From Cladorrhinum sp. PSN259 (taxonomy: Eukaryota; Ascomycota; Sordariomycetes; Sordariales; Podosporaceae), in contig MU867072.1 in the NCBI GenBank assembly GCA_033725935.1, forward strand, positions 248,001-312,000: DNA of 64,000 nucleotides, in the 5' to 3' direction. Each line of letters begins with the position of its first letter. The stretch's first letter is position 1. Below, in pieces: positions 1 to 11,202 of the stretch. The notes under the pieces were generated by a model. That model worked only from the letters and a program-made list of their open reading frames with translations, was not told where the DNA came from and did no database searches. Both the position numbers and the translations under genes were made by a program.

Positions 1-2895
1 TGCGGGGGTTGGCTGCTGGTGTTCCCATGGGCGAGTGCGAGCTGTATCTTTTCTGCTCATTCTGGGAGATTGGTGCCGAGAAACGCTGGACTGCTGGCGA
101 TCTTGTAGGTCGCGTGCAGCCTGCCGCTCGAGCGAGGGTGGCACACGACCTCCTTGATACCAGTGTTGTTGATAGGCGCTGCATGGTGGATGGTAAATGC
201 GGGAAATATCAAGGGTTAGGGAATATAGTGACAGCCGATTATGCAGGGTGACGTCGCACTCAGACAGACAACGCGGGGGGTGTCGATCTAAAATTTGTAG
301 AACTTTGAAATGGTTGTTGTTGTTGCTCTATTCAGATGCAATCAACTATTGGAGTTTTTGGATGCAAAATGAAGAAGAAATGAGAGAGGGTTTGGCATGG
401 TGAGAGGGAAACATTTATAATTGGGCGCAGCAGTCTTGTTGAGGAGCTTTTTATTGATGATCATGATGATTTTTGCTGCGTACAATTGAGTATCTTTGGA
501 GTTTTCCACACATTACATGGAAGGCGGCCGTTTGGGGAGCAGCTCGGCTCCGCGCGGACTGGGGTCTTTGTTATAGAGACTGTGTTACATTTAACGGTGT
601 TAGTGAGGCATTGAGGATTGTTGACAATTTTCACATACGAATTTTCTTTCAGTTTTGGTATCATGATGATGCTTTTCTTCCATTCGCCTCCTAATGAAGA
701 TTTTCGAAGGTGATCAATTCAATTTACCAGACTTTGTCATGACGTTCGTTTGTTGTGGGAAAAGGTCGTTTTCATGAGTTCAGGATGTACAGTCCAGGGT
801 TCAGGTCAGTCAACTTGCTCAGTCTCCAAAGGTCACTCTTTAAGCTGATATCTTAACAACTATCTATCTACCGGGTACCAAATGCTACTGAACAGGTTCT
901 TGCGTTGTATATATTTGTTCTCTTTTTCTACGACCGTTCCTTAAGTCATATTGTCATGGGGAAAATTAGAATCGGTATAGTCTTTTTAGCATTTCATCAC
1001 AGTTCTTTCAGAAGAGGGTGTCGCTTCACCGCCCGCCCGGCAACCCACCCCCTAAAAGACGGGTTCCGTTCGGCTGATCGGCGTTTGCGGGCAACGCTTT
1101 GTTAGATGAGGAACTGCTCCGTGATTGGTTCGGGATTTCTCCTCGAGTCTCCTCACCTGCAATCATGGACCCGAGGTTTGATTTTAGCGAGGTTTTACCC
1201 CAAACTGCCACAAAGTTTACAGCGCCCCCACTAAGGGACACAAGGAATAACGTACCTAGCTATTACTTGAGGTGGTGCAAAAACATGGAATTGTTTTTCT
1301 AGTGGGTAATTATGGTTCTTCCTCACCACGTAAGCTATTCAGATGAATCTTTGAGGGGAAAGGTGGTGTAGGGAGTTCTGTTTGAAGTCTGATATCTCCG
1401 ACGAGTTATGGGATCTAATGTACAGGATGCATACTATAGTATAAGAGGATATTATCTAGATAAAGTAAAGATCGGACCCCGATCTGGAGATGCGGAACAC
1501 AGCTTGGCGGTGTCGTTGTTGACCCTGAGACTGATGACCAAGCTTTTCATATCCCCCCAGCACCAAGGCCAAGCCCGTGTGGCCGATATCCCGGGGATGA
1601 AACCAGTTGCATCCGATTTGGAGTACTGACAGCTTTTTGATGTAAAAGAGGGAATAGATTAGAATTCCTTCTAATATGAGGCCATTACTCCTCAATGCCT
1701 GCTACTGGAGGGTCTCATTGAGGCATTGATCTCTCCATTTGTAGGGAAAGGAAATTGGACTGATGGACTGTCTTGAATTTACTAAAGAGCAGAGTCAGAA
1801 CCAAGCAAAGTATCCACTTCTCTAGGTGAAGAGGTACTCCATGTGGCTTTCGATCACCGTTGCTTGACTTCAAATATCCAAACTTCCATGCTTCAGGTTG
1901 CACGTTTCCAGTTCAACTCCCAGTTCCCGACTTGGGACAAAGACTGGTCAAGATTGGGTGCGCAGCCCAACCGACCCTGCTGACTTCTATGGCGTCACTG
2001 ACTCCACAAGGTGAACGTTGACAACATAGAGACCTCATTCAGATGCCAGTTGGGCTGTCATGGTTTCACAGATATGATGGGGAAAATGCTCATGAATGGT
2101 AAACCCAACAGGTTTTTTGAAACAATTTGAACCAAGCTCAAGTTCTATTAAGAGACTGAATTACTGCAAAGTGGTTAGGCCAACAAGCAACAGCTGTAAT
2201 GGCGGCTTCGCACTAGCCAAAAGCGGCAGTCCAGACAGCGATACAGACACTCGTGCTGGAATGCAAAGAGGGGTATTCATCGACCCCCGCTTCATCAACT
2301 CTCAGAAAAGAACACCTCAAAAGACCAGTTCACTCCCTTTATTTTGGATACAATTTTGGCTTGTGCAAACAAATCACAGCTGGCTGCATATAGTGTAAAT
2401 CTGTCCCGGGACCCACAAACGGCAACGGTCAAGAAACTATCTATCCACCGCAACACAAGGCGGGTCATCGGTTACACCACTAATCCCGCGGAGCCAATCC
2501 ACTGCGACACCACCCACTCACCTACCCAGTCACTACCCGGCCAGCCCAAGGACGTCTCCGACATACGGCATCCCACCCTTTGGTTGCCTGGCCAGACATT
2601 CAACGATACAAAACCACTTCAAAAAGACGTATAAAGCCTGAAGCTTTCAAGGTAAATATCACCTTTCACCAAGCTCAGCATTGCCCACCTCTCGCACTGT
2701 GCTATCCTCGGATTGATCCAACCGCCCCATCCTTCCGGGAGCTTCCGAACGTTTTCAAACCCCTCCCTGGCCGCCACCGCGATATCTCGTACCTATTGCG
2801 CGGCTCCCAAACTGACCTCGCGAACCAAAAGACCTGGGCACCCGAGACGACGCATCAAGGCAGGGGAAAGTTAGAAATATAATAAGGGAAACAAG
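1..2895. other. Intergenic, no gene recognised
   Basis: Only short ORFs without recognisable protein character lie here, on either strand. The last 500 bases (about 2400-2895) are C/A-rich and are probably the promoter and 5' leader of the ubiquitin-conjugating enzyme that starts at 2896. I see no tRNA, transposon ORF or terminal repeat. An incomplete gene running off the left edge cannot be excluded. Confidence 0.5.
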
Positions 2896-3934
2896 ATGGC
2901 CTCTCCACGTCGCCGCATCGAGACGGACGTAAGTTGCTCCATCTTCTGGCATGATCAAATGCAGGAGGGATACTTATATTTTTTGGGGTTGAAAACAGGT
3001 CATGAAGTTGTATGCTTTCTCCCACACGTCGTGCGCTCCAGTGGATTTCGTTGTTGACTTGGTGGTTACCCTGACAGGTTCATGAGCGACTACGAGGTGA
3101 CTCTGGTGAATGACAACAGTAAGTTCCTCCACATGGCGCATGGAACAGGGTCATCAAGGAACATGAACAAGCTTTGTGGCTAACACGTGTTGTCCACAGT
3201 GTAAGACGCCTCTACAGCCCGACCTCCCATCAACGCGATGACATACTGATCAGCTTATTCGGGCGTGTTAACAGGCAAGAGTTTTATGTCAAGTTCAAAG
3301 GCCCTTCAGAGAGTCAGTGATCTCGCGCTCCTATTCGCTATCTCGCACTGACAATCATCACAAAAAGCCCCATTCGAAGGCGGCACATGGAAAGTTCATG
3401 TGGAGCTCCCAGATCAGTACCCATACAAATCCCCCAGCATCGGGTTTGTGAACCGTATTTTCCACCCCAATATCGACGAGCTGTGAGCCACCCAGATGTT
3501 ACCCCTCTTCGGACACCTCCATGTTGACCATTTTTCCAGATCCGGTTCTGTCTGTCTAGACGTCATCAACCAGACTTGGTCCCCCATGTTCGACATGATC
3601 AACATTTTTGAAGTTTTCCTCCCGCAGCTGCTTAGGTACCCCAACCCAACCGATCCGCTCAACGGCGAGGCGGCCGCACTGTTGATGAGAGAACCGAAGA
3701 GCTATGACATCAAAGTCAAGGGTCCGTTCTTCCTTTTTTTTTCTCCCCGTGGTAGGTGTGTATAAAAAGCTGACAGTTTTAATAGAGTACGTCCAAAAAT
3801 ACGCCAGTAAGGATGCGGCGGACGAGGCAGGCGCAGAGAGCGATGACGACGATGAGCTGTCCTCCGTTGCCAGCTTCGATGACGACGACGACGACGCGGA
3901 ACAGCAGGCTGCAGGCCAGATGGACGATGTATGA
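2896..3934 (+). CDS. ubc8: Ubiquitin-conjugating enzyme E2, UBC8/UBE2H type
   Basis: E2 enzyme that carries ubiquitin as a thioester for transfer with an E3; the yeast orthologue serves the GID/CTLH pathway. I assemble eight exons: 2896-2928, 2999-3009, 3078-3118, 3200 alone, 3275-3312, 3368-3482, 3540-3721 and 3786-3934, giving 189 residues. All introns are GT-AG and phases sum exactly. The UBC fold is clear: PFEGGTW, YPYKSPSIGF, the HPN motif at 74-76, active-site Cys85 in SGSVCLD, and the UBE2H-type VINQTW and YPNPTDPLNG segments. An acidic Asp/Ser tail follows, typical of this subfamily. The ATG lies just before a PRRRIETD N-terminus usual for the family. The oddity is the one-base exon 4 (T at 3200), needed to keep NDN-M-QEFYV in frame. 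Convergent with the splicing factor downstream. Identity is very likely; the micro-exon is inferred. Confidence 0.93.
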
Positions 3935-4456
3935 GCCGAGAAAAGGAGAGGGCAAAAGCAAAGTGTCAATAAACGGGAGGACAATTCTTTTTCTTTTCAT
4001 CATCACACAATTCACATGGCCTGGCGGCGTCTCGTGCGTTTCTTGGTTGTATAACGGTTTCTGTATTCGGAAGGGTAGGCATGGGTTGGGAACTTTCAGG
4101 TTCGGTCATTGCGTCCTTTTTTTCTGTTAGTTTTTTTCTTCTTTTTTTTCCCCCCTTCTCAACTGTGACTTCTTTTCTCCTGCGCTCGATACATGTTTTT
4201 TTTTAGCCTCTCGATGTAGGTAGTTGAGGAATCAAGAATCGGAGTCACAGTCTACGGATGATAATGGGCATGGTGCTTAAATCATTGATTTATCGTTATT
4301 ATTCTTATTCTTATTATCCTGCATCAGGGGGTATATATGTATCTATGCTCTTTCTATCCAAGGGGTATCGCTTTTTGCTTCCATTAAAATCCGTTTCATC
4401 ACTCTTCATTGATCATATCCACCATATCCATCATATCCATCATACCTTTACAGAAC
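3935..4456. other. Intergenic between convergent genes
   Basis: Shared 3' flanking region of the E2 gene and the splicing-factor gene. It is rich in T-runs (for example around 4117-4152 and 4196-4205) and has short CATATC-type tandem copies near 4416-4443. No coding sequence seen. Confidence 0.6.
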
Positions 4457-4715
4457 TCAGTCCGAGTCTGAATCATAGGCGACCAAAGCAATGGGAGCAG
4501 TAGTAGTAGCAGCAGCAGCAGCAGTAGGACCAGCCGATACTGCTTGCTTTTTTGGCGGCGGCTTCTTTACTTGATCCTCCATCTCGGTTGTGGTAATGAG
4601 AGCAGCGGCACTGGACTCTCTCATTAGCTCTCCGTCGCCATCGGCTGCTCTTTTTTTCCTCTTCTTGAGGCCTGGTAATAACAGTCCGCCGCCGGCTTTA
4701 TTAGATCCCGCCGTT

Positions 4716-4746
<31 letters not shown>

Positions 4747-5725
4747 TCGTTGTTGTAGCGTTGCTTCCAAAACCAAACCCCAGGAACGGATCCTTTGCCG
4801 CGCGTGTGTTGCCAATGATCTCAGATACGAGGTTGGCTTTCAGCTTCTGGGTTGCGATTTCTGATTTCAACATCTTTACTCCTCCTTTTGTGAGTGGTTG
4901 TTGTTGTTGTTGTTGTTTCTTGTTGTTGATGTTGGTTGTGGTGCTGGCGGCAGTGGCAGTGACGGTGTCAAATAACGGTTTCGCCAGGACCTTTCTCGTT
5001 TCGTCTCGCTCGTAGATATCGCCGCCGAAATCAACCAGCGCAGCTCGCCGCGCGTCCTCTTCTGTTGACGGCAGTAGATCTATTCCCAAGCTCATTCGGT
5101 CTTTGATGTCTTGGGCTGTCGCCGATTGTTTTTCGCGTTCGTGTCTCCCGGCCCGAAAGGCTTTCCTCAGCCGCTGGTTGTGCGCATAAGGGTCGTCCCA
5201 GTGTTTGTCGACAACGTCGTGCAGTTCCTCGATGCGCAAATTGGAGTCGAACAGCTTCTCACGATCCGCGATCGTCTTCTCTAGGAGCGAGATGGCGGTT
5301 GAGCGTGATTCTTCCTTCTCGCGCGGGGTCTGGATTGCGCCTCCCAACCCTACTTCCTCCGAGGAACCGAGGTCTCGTCGTCGGGCCCCCGAGACAATGA
5401 CATAGTCTGTGGTTTTGGGGTCGGTATGGATGACGATGGTCCCGCCGCAGTCTGCGTGTTTGATGGTGAAGGAGTATATGGGCGTGGTGTAGTAGTTCCC
5501 GGCTTTCTTCTTTTCGGCGTTGAAGCGGACTCCCTGGCCTATTATTGTCGGTTGAGGGCAGGTGGCGCACCATATTGGGAACGGCATCTCGAAGCGGACT
5601 ATGAGGACTCCGCTGGCGGATTTGCGGGCTCGCGCGCCGAGGGGATGTTTCTTTTGGAGGGCGTTGCCGGATATGACGCCTTCGTGCTCCGGGGGCACAT
5701 AGCGGCCCATGTTGAAGCCCTGCAT
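4457..5725 (-). CDS. saf4: Splicing factor of the SAF4/CCDC130 (YJU2, CWC16) family
   Basis: Predicted 422-residue nuclear spliceosome-associated protein. The N-terminus MQGFNMGRYVPPEHEG is the usual start of the fungal family and fixes the start codon. The family core follows at about 30-125: RFEMPFPIWC, GVRFNAEKKKAGNYYTTPIYSF and TDPKTTDYVIVSGA. The Cys pair WCATC and the later HADC provide likely zinc ligands. Residues 125-260 are charged and helical. The C-terminal part is low complexity: a Gln run, a Thr run of about 16 encoded by an imperfect GTT/GTC tract near 4708-4760, Lys-rich basic patches and a YDSDSD end. No intron is needed. CCDC130-type proteins act in late spliceosome remodelling; that role is transferred from family knowledge. 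YJU2 itself is the alternative, but the MGRYVPPEH start and DYVIVSGA favour the SAF4 branch. Confidence 0.9.
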
Positions 5726-6272
5726 TTTGGCGGTTTTGCTTGGGGATTCTGTGGTAGATGTGTTTGAGAATATTCGAGATATTCGGGTTGTTGTTGAAAC
5801 GGCAGAGGTTTGGTGGGGCGGTGATGATAGCGTTCCAAGATCCCTGTTTGAGTTGCCTGCCCGCCGCAGGTTCTAGCGCAATTAATGGCTTGGCATCGAT
5901 GAACCGTTGCAGGGATGCTTTCGCACCATCCTTCATCTTCACCACTATTGTTCGACATTCATCTGTACAGCCTTGCGTCCTTACTTTGCTAGCATATATC
6001 CATATAGAATGATTGTCATATATGTTTGACTGTTTTGTCTTTGCTAGTTATCGGCTGCCCATTATACGGTTCGTCCGTCCTCTCGGTTTAGCTTTTCAGT
6101 TTCAACCCCACCCCCTCTCAGTCTGGTTGCGAAAATAGGGGATGCCTACCACAGTTACTCCCACTCAATAGCTATGATCATCGGGCCTTTTTCCAAAAAG
6201 CCATAGATATTGTCACCCGTACCCAGAGGCAGTGCCACCCCTCCCTCAACCAGAAACCACACCGGCAAGCCA
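5726..6272. other. Intergenic
   Basis: Probable promoter and leader of the SAF4-like gene plus the 3' flank of the next minus-strand ORF. Short overlapping ORFs here are shadows. No motif stands out. Confidence 0.5.
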
Positions 6273-6971
6273 TCACTGCGTCTTACTCCTAACTATAACG
6301 CGTTTGGACTTCTTGTCTCCGCCCTTATGTCTTGTGTTCGCCGTTGCCCTATTGACTGGACTTCCGGGGTTTTGTTGAGGTCGTCGATGATCGCTTATTG
6401 TCCGGGTTGCCATTGGTGAGGATGGTGTCGATGATGATGGTGGTGTTGTTAGTCTTTTGCTAGAGCCCGGACTTGTTTCGGGGCACTCCTCCTCCTGAAT
6501 GGGCAACAAAGGACCAGCGGCGGGGGTGATGATTACTGACCAACCATCCGGGGAGTTATCCCAGGGGTTGCTCCAGGCACTGTTTAAGGGGCTGTTTAAG
6601 GGGTTGTTTAAGGGGCTGTTTAAGGGGCTGTTTATGTAGGCGCCGTCTGTATTGGGCATGCATTGGGGGCCAGGGTAGTAGATGCTGTCACCCGTCCATG
6701 CTTCACTGATCGAGGTTCGGTCGGGTGAAGGAAATCCGACCGGGCTTGGGGTATTTGAGACGTCGGCTTTTTGTCTGTTCTTGAAGAAGCTGTCTGGTAG
6801 GAAGTCCGGGTCGTCGGTCCAGGCATCTGAGTCTAATGATGAGTCTGCAGTGGGTGCTCGGATTGTTGTTGATGTCAAGTCGGAATCTGATTCAGAACGA
6901 CGGCCCTTTCTGCCTTCCTGTCGCAGCAGATGAAGCCTGCATTTCGAATTGTGTGTTCCGTGTAAGCACAT
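6273..6971 (-). CDS. Hypothetical low-complexity protein with NSPL repeats
   Basis: A 232-residue open frame that I do not recognise. It is Ser/Pro/Asp-rich with an acidic first half (SDSD, DSDAWTDDPDF), a central tandem repeat Asn-Ser-Pro-Leu repeated about four times, and a basic Lys/Arg C-terminus. Two related segments, DAWTDDPDFLPDS and EAWTGDSIYYPG, look like an internal duplication and argue for real coding. No domain, signal peptide or membrane segment is seen. The start at 6971 is tentative: an upstream exon could exist, since the N-terminus is not typical. It may be a disordered regulatory protein, or only part of a gene. Confidence 0.45.
   Translation of the reverse strand: MCLHGTHNSKCRLHLLRQEGRKGRRSESDSDLTSTTIRAPTADSSLDSDAWTDDPDFLPDSFFKNRQKADVSNTPSPVGFPSPDRTSISEAWTGDSIYYPGPQCMPNTDGAYINSPLNSPLNNPLNSPLNSAWSNPWDNSPDGWSVIITPAAGPLLPIQEEECPETSPGSSKRLTTPPSSSTPSSPMATRTISDHRRPQQNPGSPVNRATANTRHKGGDKKSKRVIVRSKTQ
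6580..6639 (-). repeat. 12-bp tandem repeat inside hypothetical gene
   Basis: Nearly five copies of a 12-bp unit, CTGTTTAAGGGG on the plus strand, with single substitutions. On the minus strand each unit reads Asn-Ser-Pro-Leu or Asn-Asn-Pro-Leu, so the array stays in frame with the ORF. Confidence 0.9.
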
Positions 6972-7198
6972 TGGCCATGTCCAGCATCAAGAAGCGGTGG
7001 TAAAATAGTGTTGGAGAGAGGAGGACATGTTGGCAAGGTGGAACAAACTTAACATTATGGATTATCCACCACAGCCGCCACTAATAGTCAAAGGGTGATA
7101 ACATCTTGCGCATTTTATCCTGTAGGCATACCTTTTTGTGCCTGCTAACAGAATTACACCTTCATTTTCCACTCTTATCAACCAGACAGCCCACCTTT

Positions 7199-9060
7199 CT
7201 AATTCATGCGGTTACCTTCTGCTTGTCCCCTAAACTGCCCCTGAGGAACATACATCCAATTCGAGAAATACGCCGGCGTCCTTCCACCCTTTCCATTACT
7301 TGTGCAATAAACTCCCAACAAAGTTCCTGCTCATTTCATTTTGTCAGCAATCTCCCACATTCTCGCAGGTCGTTATCCAATACGACAAAAACAAAAAAAA
7401 CGAAAAAAAAAGAAGGAAAAAAAAACTCACCGGTAAACCCCCAACTAACAACCTCATTCCCGCCCACACCAACGATCTTGACATCCTCCTCCTTACCCCC
7501 TTTCAACCCAACCCCAAACTCAAAATGCGTCTCGTTCCTGGCCCTGATCTCCAGCGTCACGCCCTTCCCCCTCCACTCTTCAGGCAGAGGCCACAGCACC
7601 TCCTTTGGCACGGGAACATACGACTCCCCCCTGAATCTGACATGAGGAACCAGTTTCCCCGCCGAAGACTCCTTAGACTCGAGCAACACAATTCCCAAAT
7701 CCAAGTGATGATTCTGCGTCAGGAAAGCAGTGACGCCCGCTTCCTCTTCCACCTCTGTCGGTAAGAACTCGTCCAGGTCGACGCTAAAAGTAAACAAGGT
7801 GTGCTGCTGTCGCCTAGCAACGAAGCTCTGGCCTCCCGGACCCGCGTAGTTGCCGTTCAGTGCCGTCAGATTGATACTCGACGGGGAAAGTCGTAGAGTG
7901 CCGTCGTGGCCCTCCGGCGAGACGGAAAAATGTTCCGGGTTGGGGTACCGCCAGTGCACCAGATGCTTCGGCAGAGCCGATCCGGGGGGGAAGGCGAGCA
8001 CCTCCGTGGCGGGGGAGTTTACTGATTCCGGAGAGATGATATTGGCCGACTCGGGGAGCTCCCACACGCTGACCTCGCCCGAAACCGGCGTAAAGATTGG
8101 GTATTCACCCTCGGGCCAGCTCACGGCCGTCAGGACCGTTTCCCGACCCATGGGATAGTGCAGGTACTCGGGCCCGGAGCGAGTTGAGAGCGCCACCGCC
8201 CACCAGTTTCCGCTGCCGTCCGGAAAGACGTCCGCGTGTCCTACCGTCTGGAAGTAGGAAGTAGTGTTGGCGTTCGTCAGGACCGGGTTGTTCGCGTACG
8301 ATTCGAACGGCCCGGAGACGGATTTCGACCGCGCCATGGTGACCATGTGATTCACCCCCGTGCCCCCCTCCGCCGCCATGAGGTAGTACCACCCGTCTTT
8401 GCGGTAAATGTGCGGCCCCTCGGGCGCCAAACCGCCCGTTCCGTTCCATATCACCTCCCACTCGCTGAGCAGCCTGCCGGTCTCCAGATCGATTTCCGCT
8501 TGCACTATGTACGGCCCGACCTGCCAGGCGTGAGCGGCGTTGATGTAGACTTTTCCGCTGACATCGTCCCAAAACGGCTCCGGGTCGTATCCGGTCAGGT
8601 TAAAGTGGGTTGCCACGGACCACGACGCGGGATCGGATGGGTTCTTGGACTTGAAGATGATGTTATCCCACCTTGACGAGTCCGTCTGGGGGCGGTCATC
8701 GTCCACCAGAGTGGTCACCACCCAAAAGGTATCGTCGTGAAACCGGATAGTGGGCGCCCATATTCCGCTCGTCGATCTGTTTGTCTCTGCCAGTCTGGGA
8801 AGCTGCTCCTTTCTGTTCAGGGCGTGGCCGATGAGTCTCCAGTTCTGCAGGTCCTTGCTGGCGTGGATTGGGATGCCGGGGAAAGCATTGAAGCTTGAGG
8901 AAGCGCAAAAGAAGGTATCGTCACGCTCGGGAACAAAGATGCAACTCGGGTCGGGGTAGAACCCCGGGAATATCGGATTGTAGATGGTCGAGTTGGCTGC
9001 TTGTCCCAGGGAGGAGAACATGCAGGCCGAGAGGCCTAGCAATGTGAGTGATGGAAACAT
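7199..9060 (-). CDS. Secreted glycoside hydrolase family 43 (beta-xylosidase/alpha-L-arabinofuranosidase type)
   Basis: Predicted 585-residue secreted enzyme removing xylose or arabinose from plant hemicellulose or arabinan. Exon 1 is 9060-7431 and exon 2 is 7326-7199. The intron (7430-7327, 104 nt) has a GTGAGT donor and AG acceptor; reading through it gives a false Phe-rich tail. A signal peptide covers about residues 1-21. The five-bladed propeller motifs are present: Asp37 in YPDPS (general base), Asp159 in GYDPEPFWDD (pKa modulator) and Glu214 in PEGPHIY (general acid). The C-terminal half (about 350-585) is a beta-sandwich domain ending with the exon-2 segment GTLLGVYCTSNG. Several N-glycosylation sites occur. 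Exact substrate cannot be told from sequence alone. Confidence 0.92.
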
Positions 9061-9551
9061 TTTGTAAGTCTTGCAGATTCATCAAAACCCCCCCAAAAAA
9101 ACTTAATGCATCTTTGAAACAATAAGTAGTTCAATTTTCCAATGACCGGGTCTCTGGGCTCCGAAGATAGAGGGGAATCTACTGTTCTCTTTCCGGATAA
9201 AAGGGGGCAATGGATAATAGACAAAACAACTACACCAAGTTTTAGGCAGCTGGTTAAGTCTACGGGATCACCCGCTGTAGATCTCCCTTCCGGCGACACG
9301 GAAAACGATTACCAACTTGTTAACACCATTGTAACACCATTGTAAATGACGAAGAAATGGAGCTGTGCTTGTAGAGAATCCAAATCCTTGTTCAATTTCA
9401 GGGATAGGCTTTTGCAATTTTAGACGCCCTAATCCAGTCCCCCTTATAAAGCAAAACATGCTATATGCCCACAAGCTTGAATGGGATTTCCAGGAGGTTA
9501 TAATTATGATAATAGTACAGACTTATTTTCTATTTCCTTCAACACAGCCCT
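9061..9551. other. Intergenic
   Basis: Upstream of the GH43 gene and downstream of the next minus-strand gene. It holds a short direct repeat, TAACACCATTG twice, at about 9320-9341. No gene seen. Confidence 0.55.
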
Positions 9552-10688
9552 TCAAGAAGTCGAGCGTCTCTCCTGCTCTAACATGGCATCAAACTCCTTC
9601 TGAGCCTGATCCTTGGCGTAGTTTCTCTCCCGGTCGCTTTCGTTATATGTGTATGAGTCAGTGGACGAAGAGGCGGTGGGTGCTCCCTTTGCTCCAGTAG
9701 ATTTTGCTTGCTCTCTCAGCTTGCTCCAGCTTGATCCAGTTGCTGTAGTGGAGGCAGTGGGAACGGGATCAGAGCGTTTAAAGGTCGGAGCAACAGGCGA
9801 GGCGTCATCATCATCAAACATTCCAGAGTTGTCGTCAAAGGCAGATGATGTTTCTTTCTGTGCTGGCTTTGGGGCGCGCCACGAAGGTAGTGGTTGCTGG
9901 GGCTGCCGACGATTGGGCTGGGGCTGTTCCGACCATGTGTTTTGCTCAGTTTGCTGCTGCTGCTGCTGCTGATCACTCATCGGTGCGGTGGTAGTGGCTG
10001 GGAGTCTTGAGCTTCCAGTCCTTTGCGACTTCATCTCCATCTCCCGCCTCTCAGTGACAGCTTTGAGCCTCTTGTCAGTCAGACAATCGATACCGTACCC
10101 TGCAGTGGCCCAGCCTTTAAACAGAGGCTGAGAGATAAGGCGGATGGCGGCAACGTAAGCAAGAAAACGAGTGGCAGTCCAGAGCTTCATCGCCGGTTGG
10201 CCCTGAATGAAATTGTACTTGATGGTCGGGAAACAGTGGGGCGAGAACCAAGTGCTGGTCGGCTGGGGAGTCCAGAGGGGAAATCGCCACGTCTGTTGGC
10301 CGCGGTAAGTGAAGAAGGCTGAGGCACCTAACACGGTAGGAATCTCGTACGACTCCTTGACGCGAGCTCTGCAGGCGTGCTCGGCGACAGCATTGGCTTC
10401 GGTGCTGGAGAGAGGTCGCTCGAGAAGGACGGCAAGACCGTTCATGGCGGCAGCTGCAGACTTGCGTTGCCACTCTGCATCTCTACCATGTATAGGAGCC
10501 CAAAAAGGTAGCTGAGGGAGGCTCTCCCAGGTTACTGTGAGCTGACCAAGAATCCGGTCTACCTGATCGGGCGTAAGTCGGTTTGGTGGAAGAGGTTCCT
10601 TGGGATTGGCGCCAGTGATAGGTGGTACAGCGTTCCTGTAGTCCGGCGGCGATTGGCCAGAGTCATCATCGCCGTATGGAAACGACAT
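9552..10688 (-). CDS. Hypothetical protein, possibly membrane-associated
   Basis: A 378-residue single-exon frame with typical fungal codon use; I do not recognise a named family. Residues 1-110 are hydrophilic with Pro-rich stretches. Residues about 115-200 carry two moderately hydrophobic segments (around VLGASAFFTYRG and LWTATRFLAYVAAIRLISQPLF), suggesting membrane association. The C-terminal 170 residues are disordered: a Gln run encoded by a CTG/CAG tract near 9955-9970, a Pro/Gln patch, a FDDNSGMFDDDD acidic patch, and a charged helix ending QKEFDAMLEQERR. The short MSFPYGDDD start follows a plausible AT-rich leader. It could be an organelle-membrane protein, but no targeting signal is evident. 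Confidence 0.75.
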   Translation of the reverse strand: MSFPYGDDDSGQSPPDYRNAVPPITGANPKEPLPPNRLTPDQVDRILGQLTVTWESLPQLPFWAPIHGRDAEWQRKSAAAAMNGLAVLLERPLSSTEANAVAEHACRARVKESYEIPTVLGASAFFTYRGQQTWRFPLWTPQPTSTWFSPHCFPTIKYNFIQGQPAMKLWTATRFLAYVAAIRLISQPLFKGWATAGYGIDCLTDKRLKAVTERREMEMKSQRTGSSRLPATTTAPMSDQQQQQQQTEQNTWSEQPQPNRRQPQQPLPSWRAPKPAQKETSSAFDDNSGMFDDDDASPVAPTFKRSDPVPTASTTATGSSWSKLREQAKSTGAKGAPTASSSTDSYTYNESDRERNYAKDQAQKEFDAMLEQERRSTS

Positions 10689-11130
10689 TTTGTTTGATTA
10701 TGTGAATTCAATTGTGGGTGTTGGTTGGTGTTGGTGTTAATGAGGATGCTCAGGATGGAAGCTCTTGAAGCCGATGATGCAATTGGCAGGGAATCTAAGG
10801 TACAGTAGGTACAGCTAGCTTCCAGCTCCGCACCTCCAGGCCTTTGAAGCTGTTCTGAGTGGTCCAAGCTCCTTTGTAAGGCTTAGCGTGCCCCACTTTC
10901 ATTCCTCACGACTGCCATGTAAGTGAACAAAGCCTAGCATAAGAGGGAAGAGTTAAACGAAATTGAACTTTTCACATAAGCTCGTAGATTTTATGGACCT
11001 GTCGAGCAGGTTATTGAACTGAATTGCATCCAAATGAACTTCAGTTATGTCTAAAAAGCGTCCCTCATCACAAAAATATTAGTACATATACTCAAACTTG
11101 TTGCTGAAATAACACATCTTAGCAATATCA
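10689..11130. other. Intergenic upstream of tRNA
   Basis: Probable promoter of the preceding minus-strand gene. The immediate flank of the tRNA is A/T-rich. No other feature seen. Confidence 0.5.
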
Positions 11131-11202
11131 GCCCGGCTAGCGCAATGGTAGCGCGTAAGACTTCTAATCTTAAGGCTGTGGGTTCGAGTCCCACGTCGGG
11201 TG
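11131..11202 (+). tRNA. tRNA-Arg (anticodon UCU)
   Basis: A 72-nt cloverleaf without an intron. The 5' acceptor strand GCCCGGC pairs with GTCGGGT, including G-U pairs, followed by discriminator G. The D arm is GCGC/GCGC. The anticodon stem TAAGA/TCTTA carries loop CTTCTAA with anticodon TCT, decoding AGA. The T arm is GTGGG-TTCGAGT-CCCAC. The internal B box GGTTCGAGTCC matches consensus. A T-run about 30 bases downstream can serve as the polymerase III terminator. Confidence 0.97.

Noticed and set aside
5259..5945. 228-codon minus-strand frame overlapping the SAF4-like gene
   Set aside because: It is in another frame of a clearly conserved coding region and is rich in Arg/Pro/His, as shadows of this gene would be.
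7336..7430. Phe-rich C-terminal tail of the GH43 frame
   Set aside because: This is intron read-through; splicing at 7430/7327 gives the family-typical beta-sandwich end.
9320..9341. 11-bp direct repeat TAACACCATTG
   Set aside because: Two copies only, in an intergenic spacer, with nothing else to support a function.
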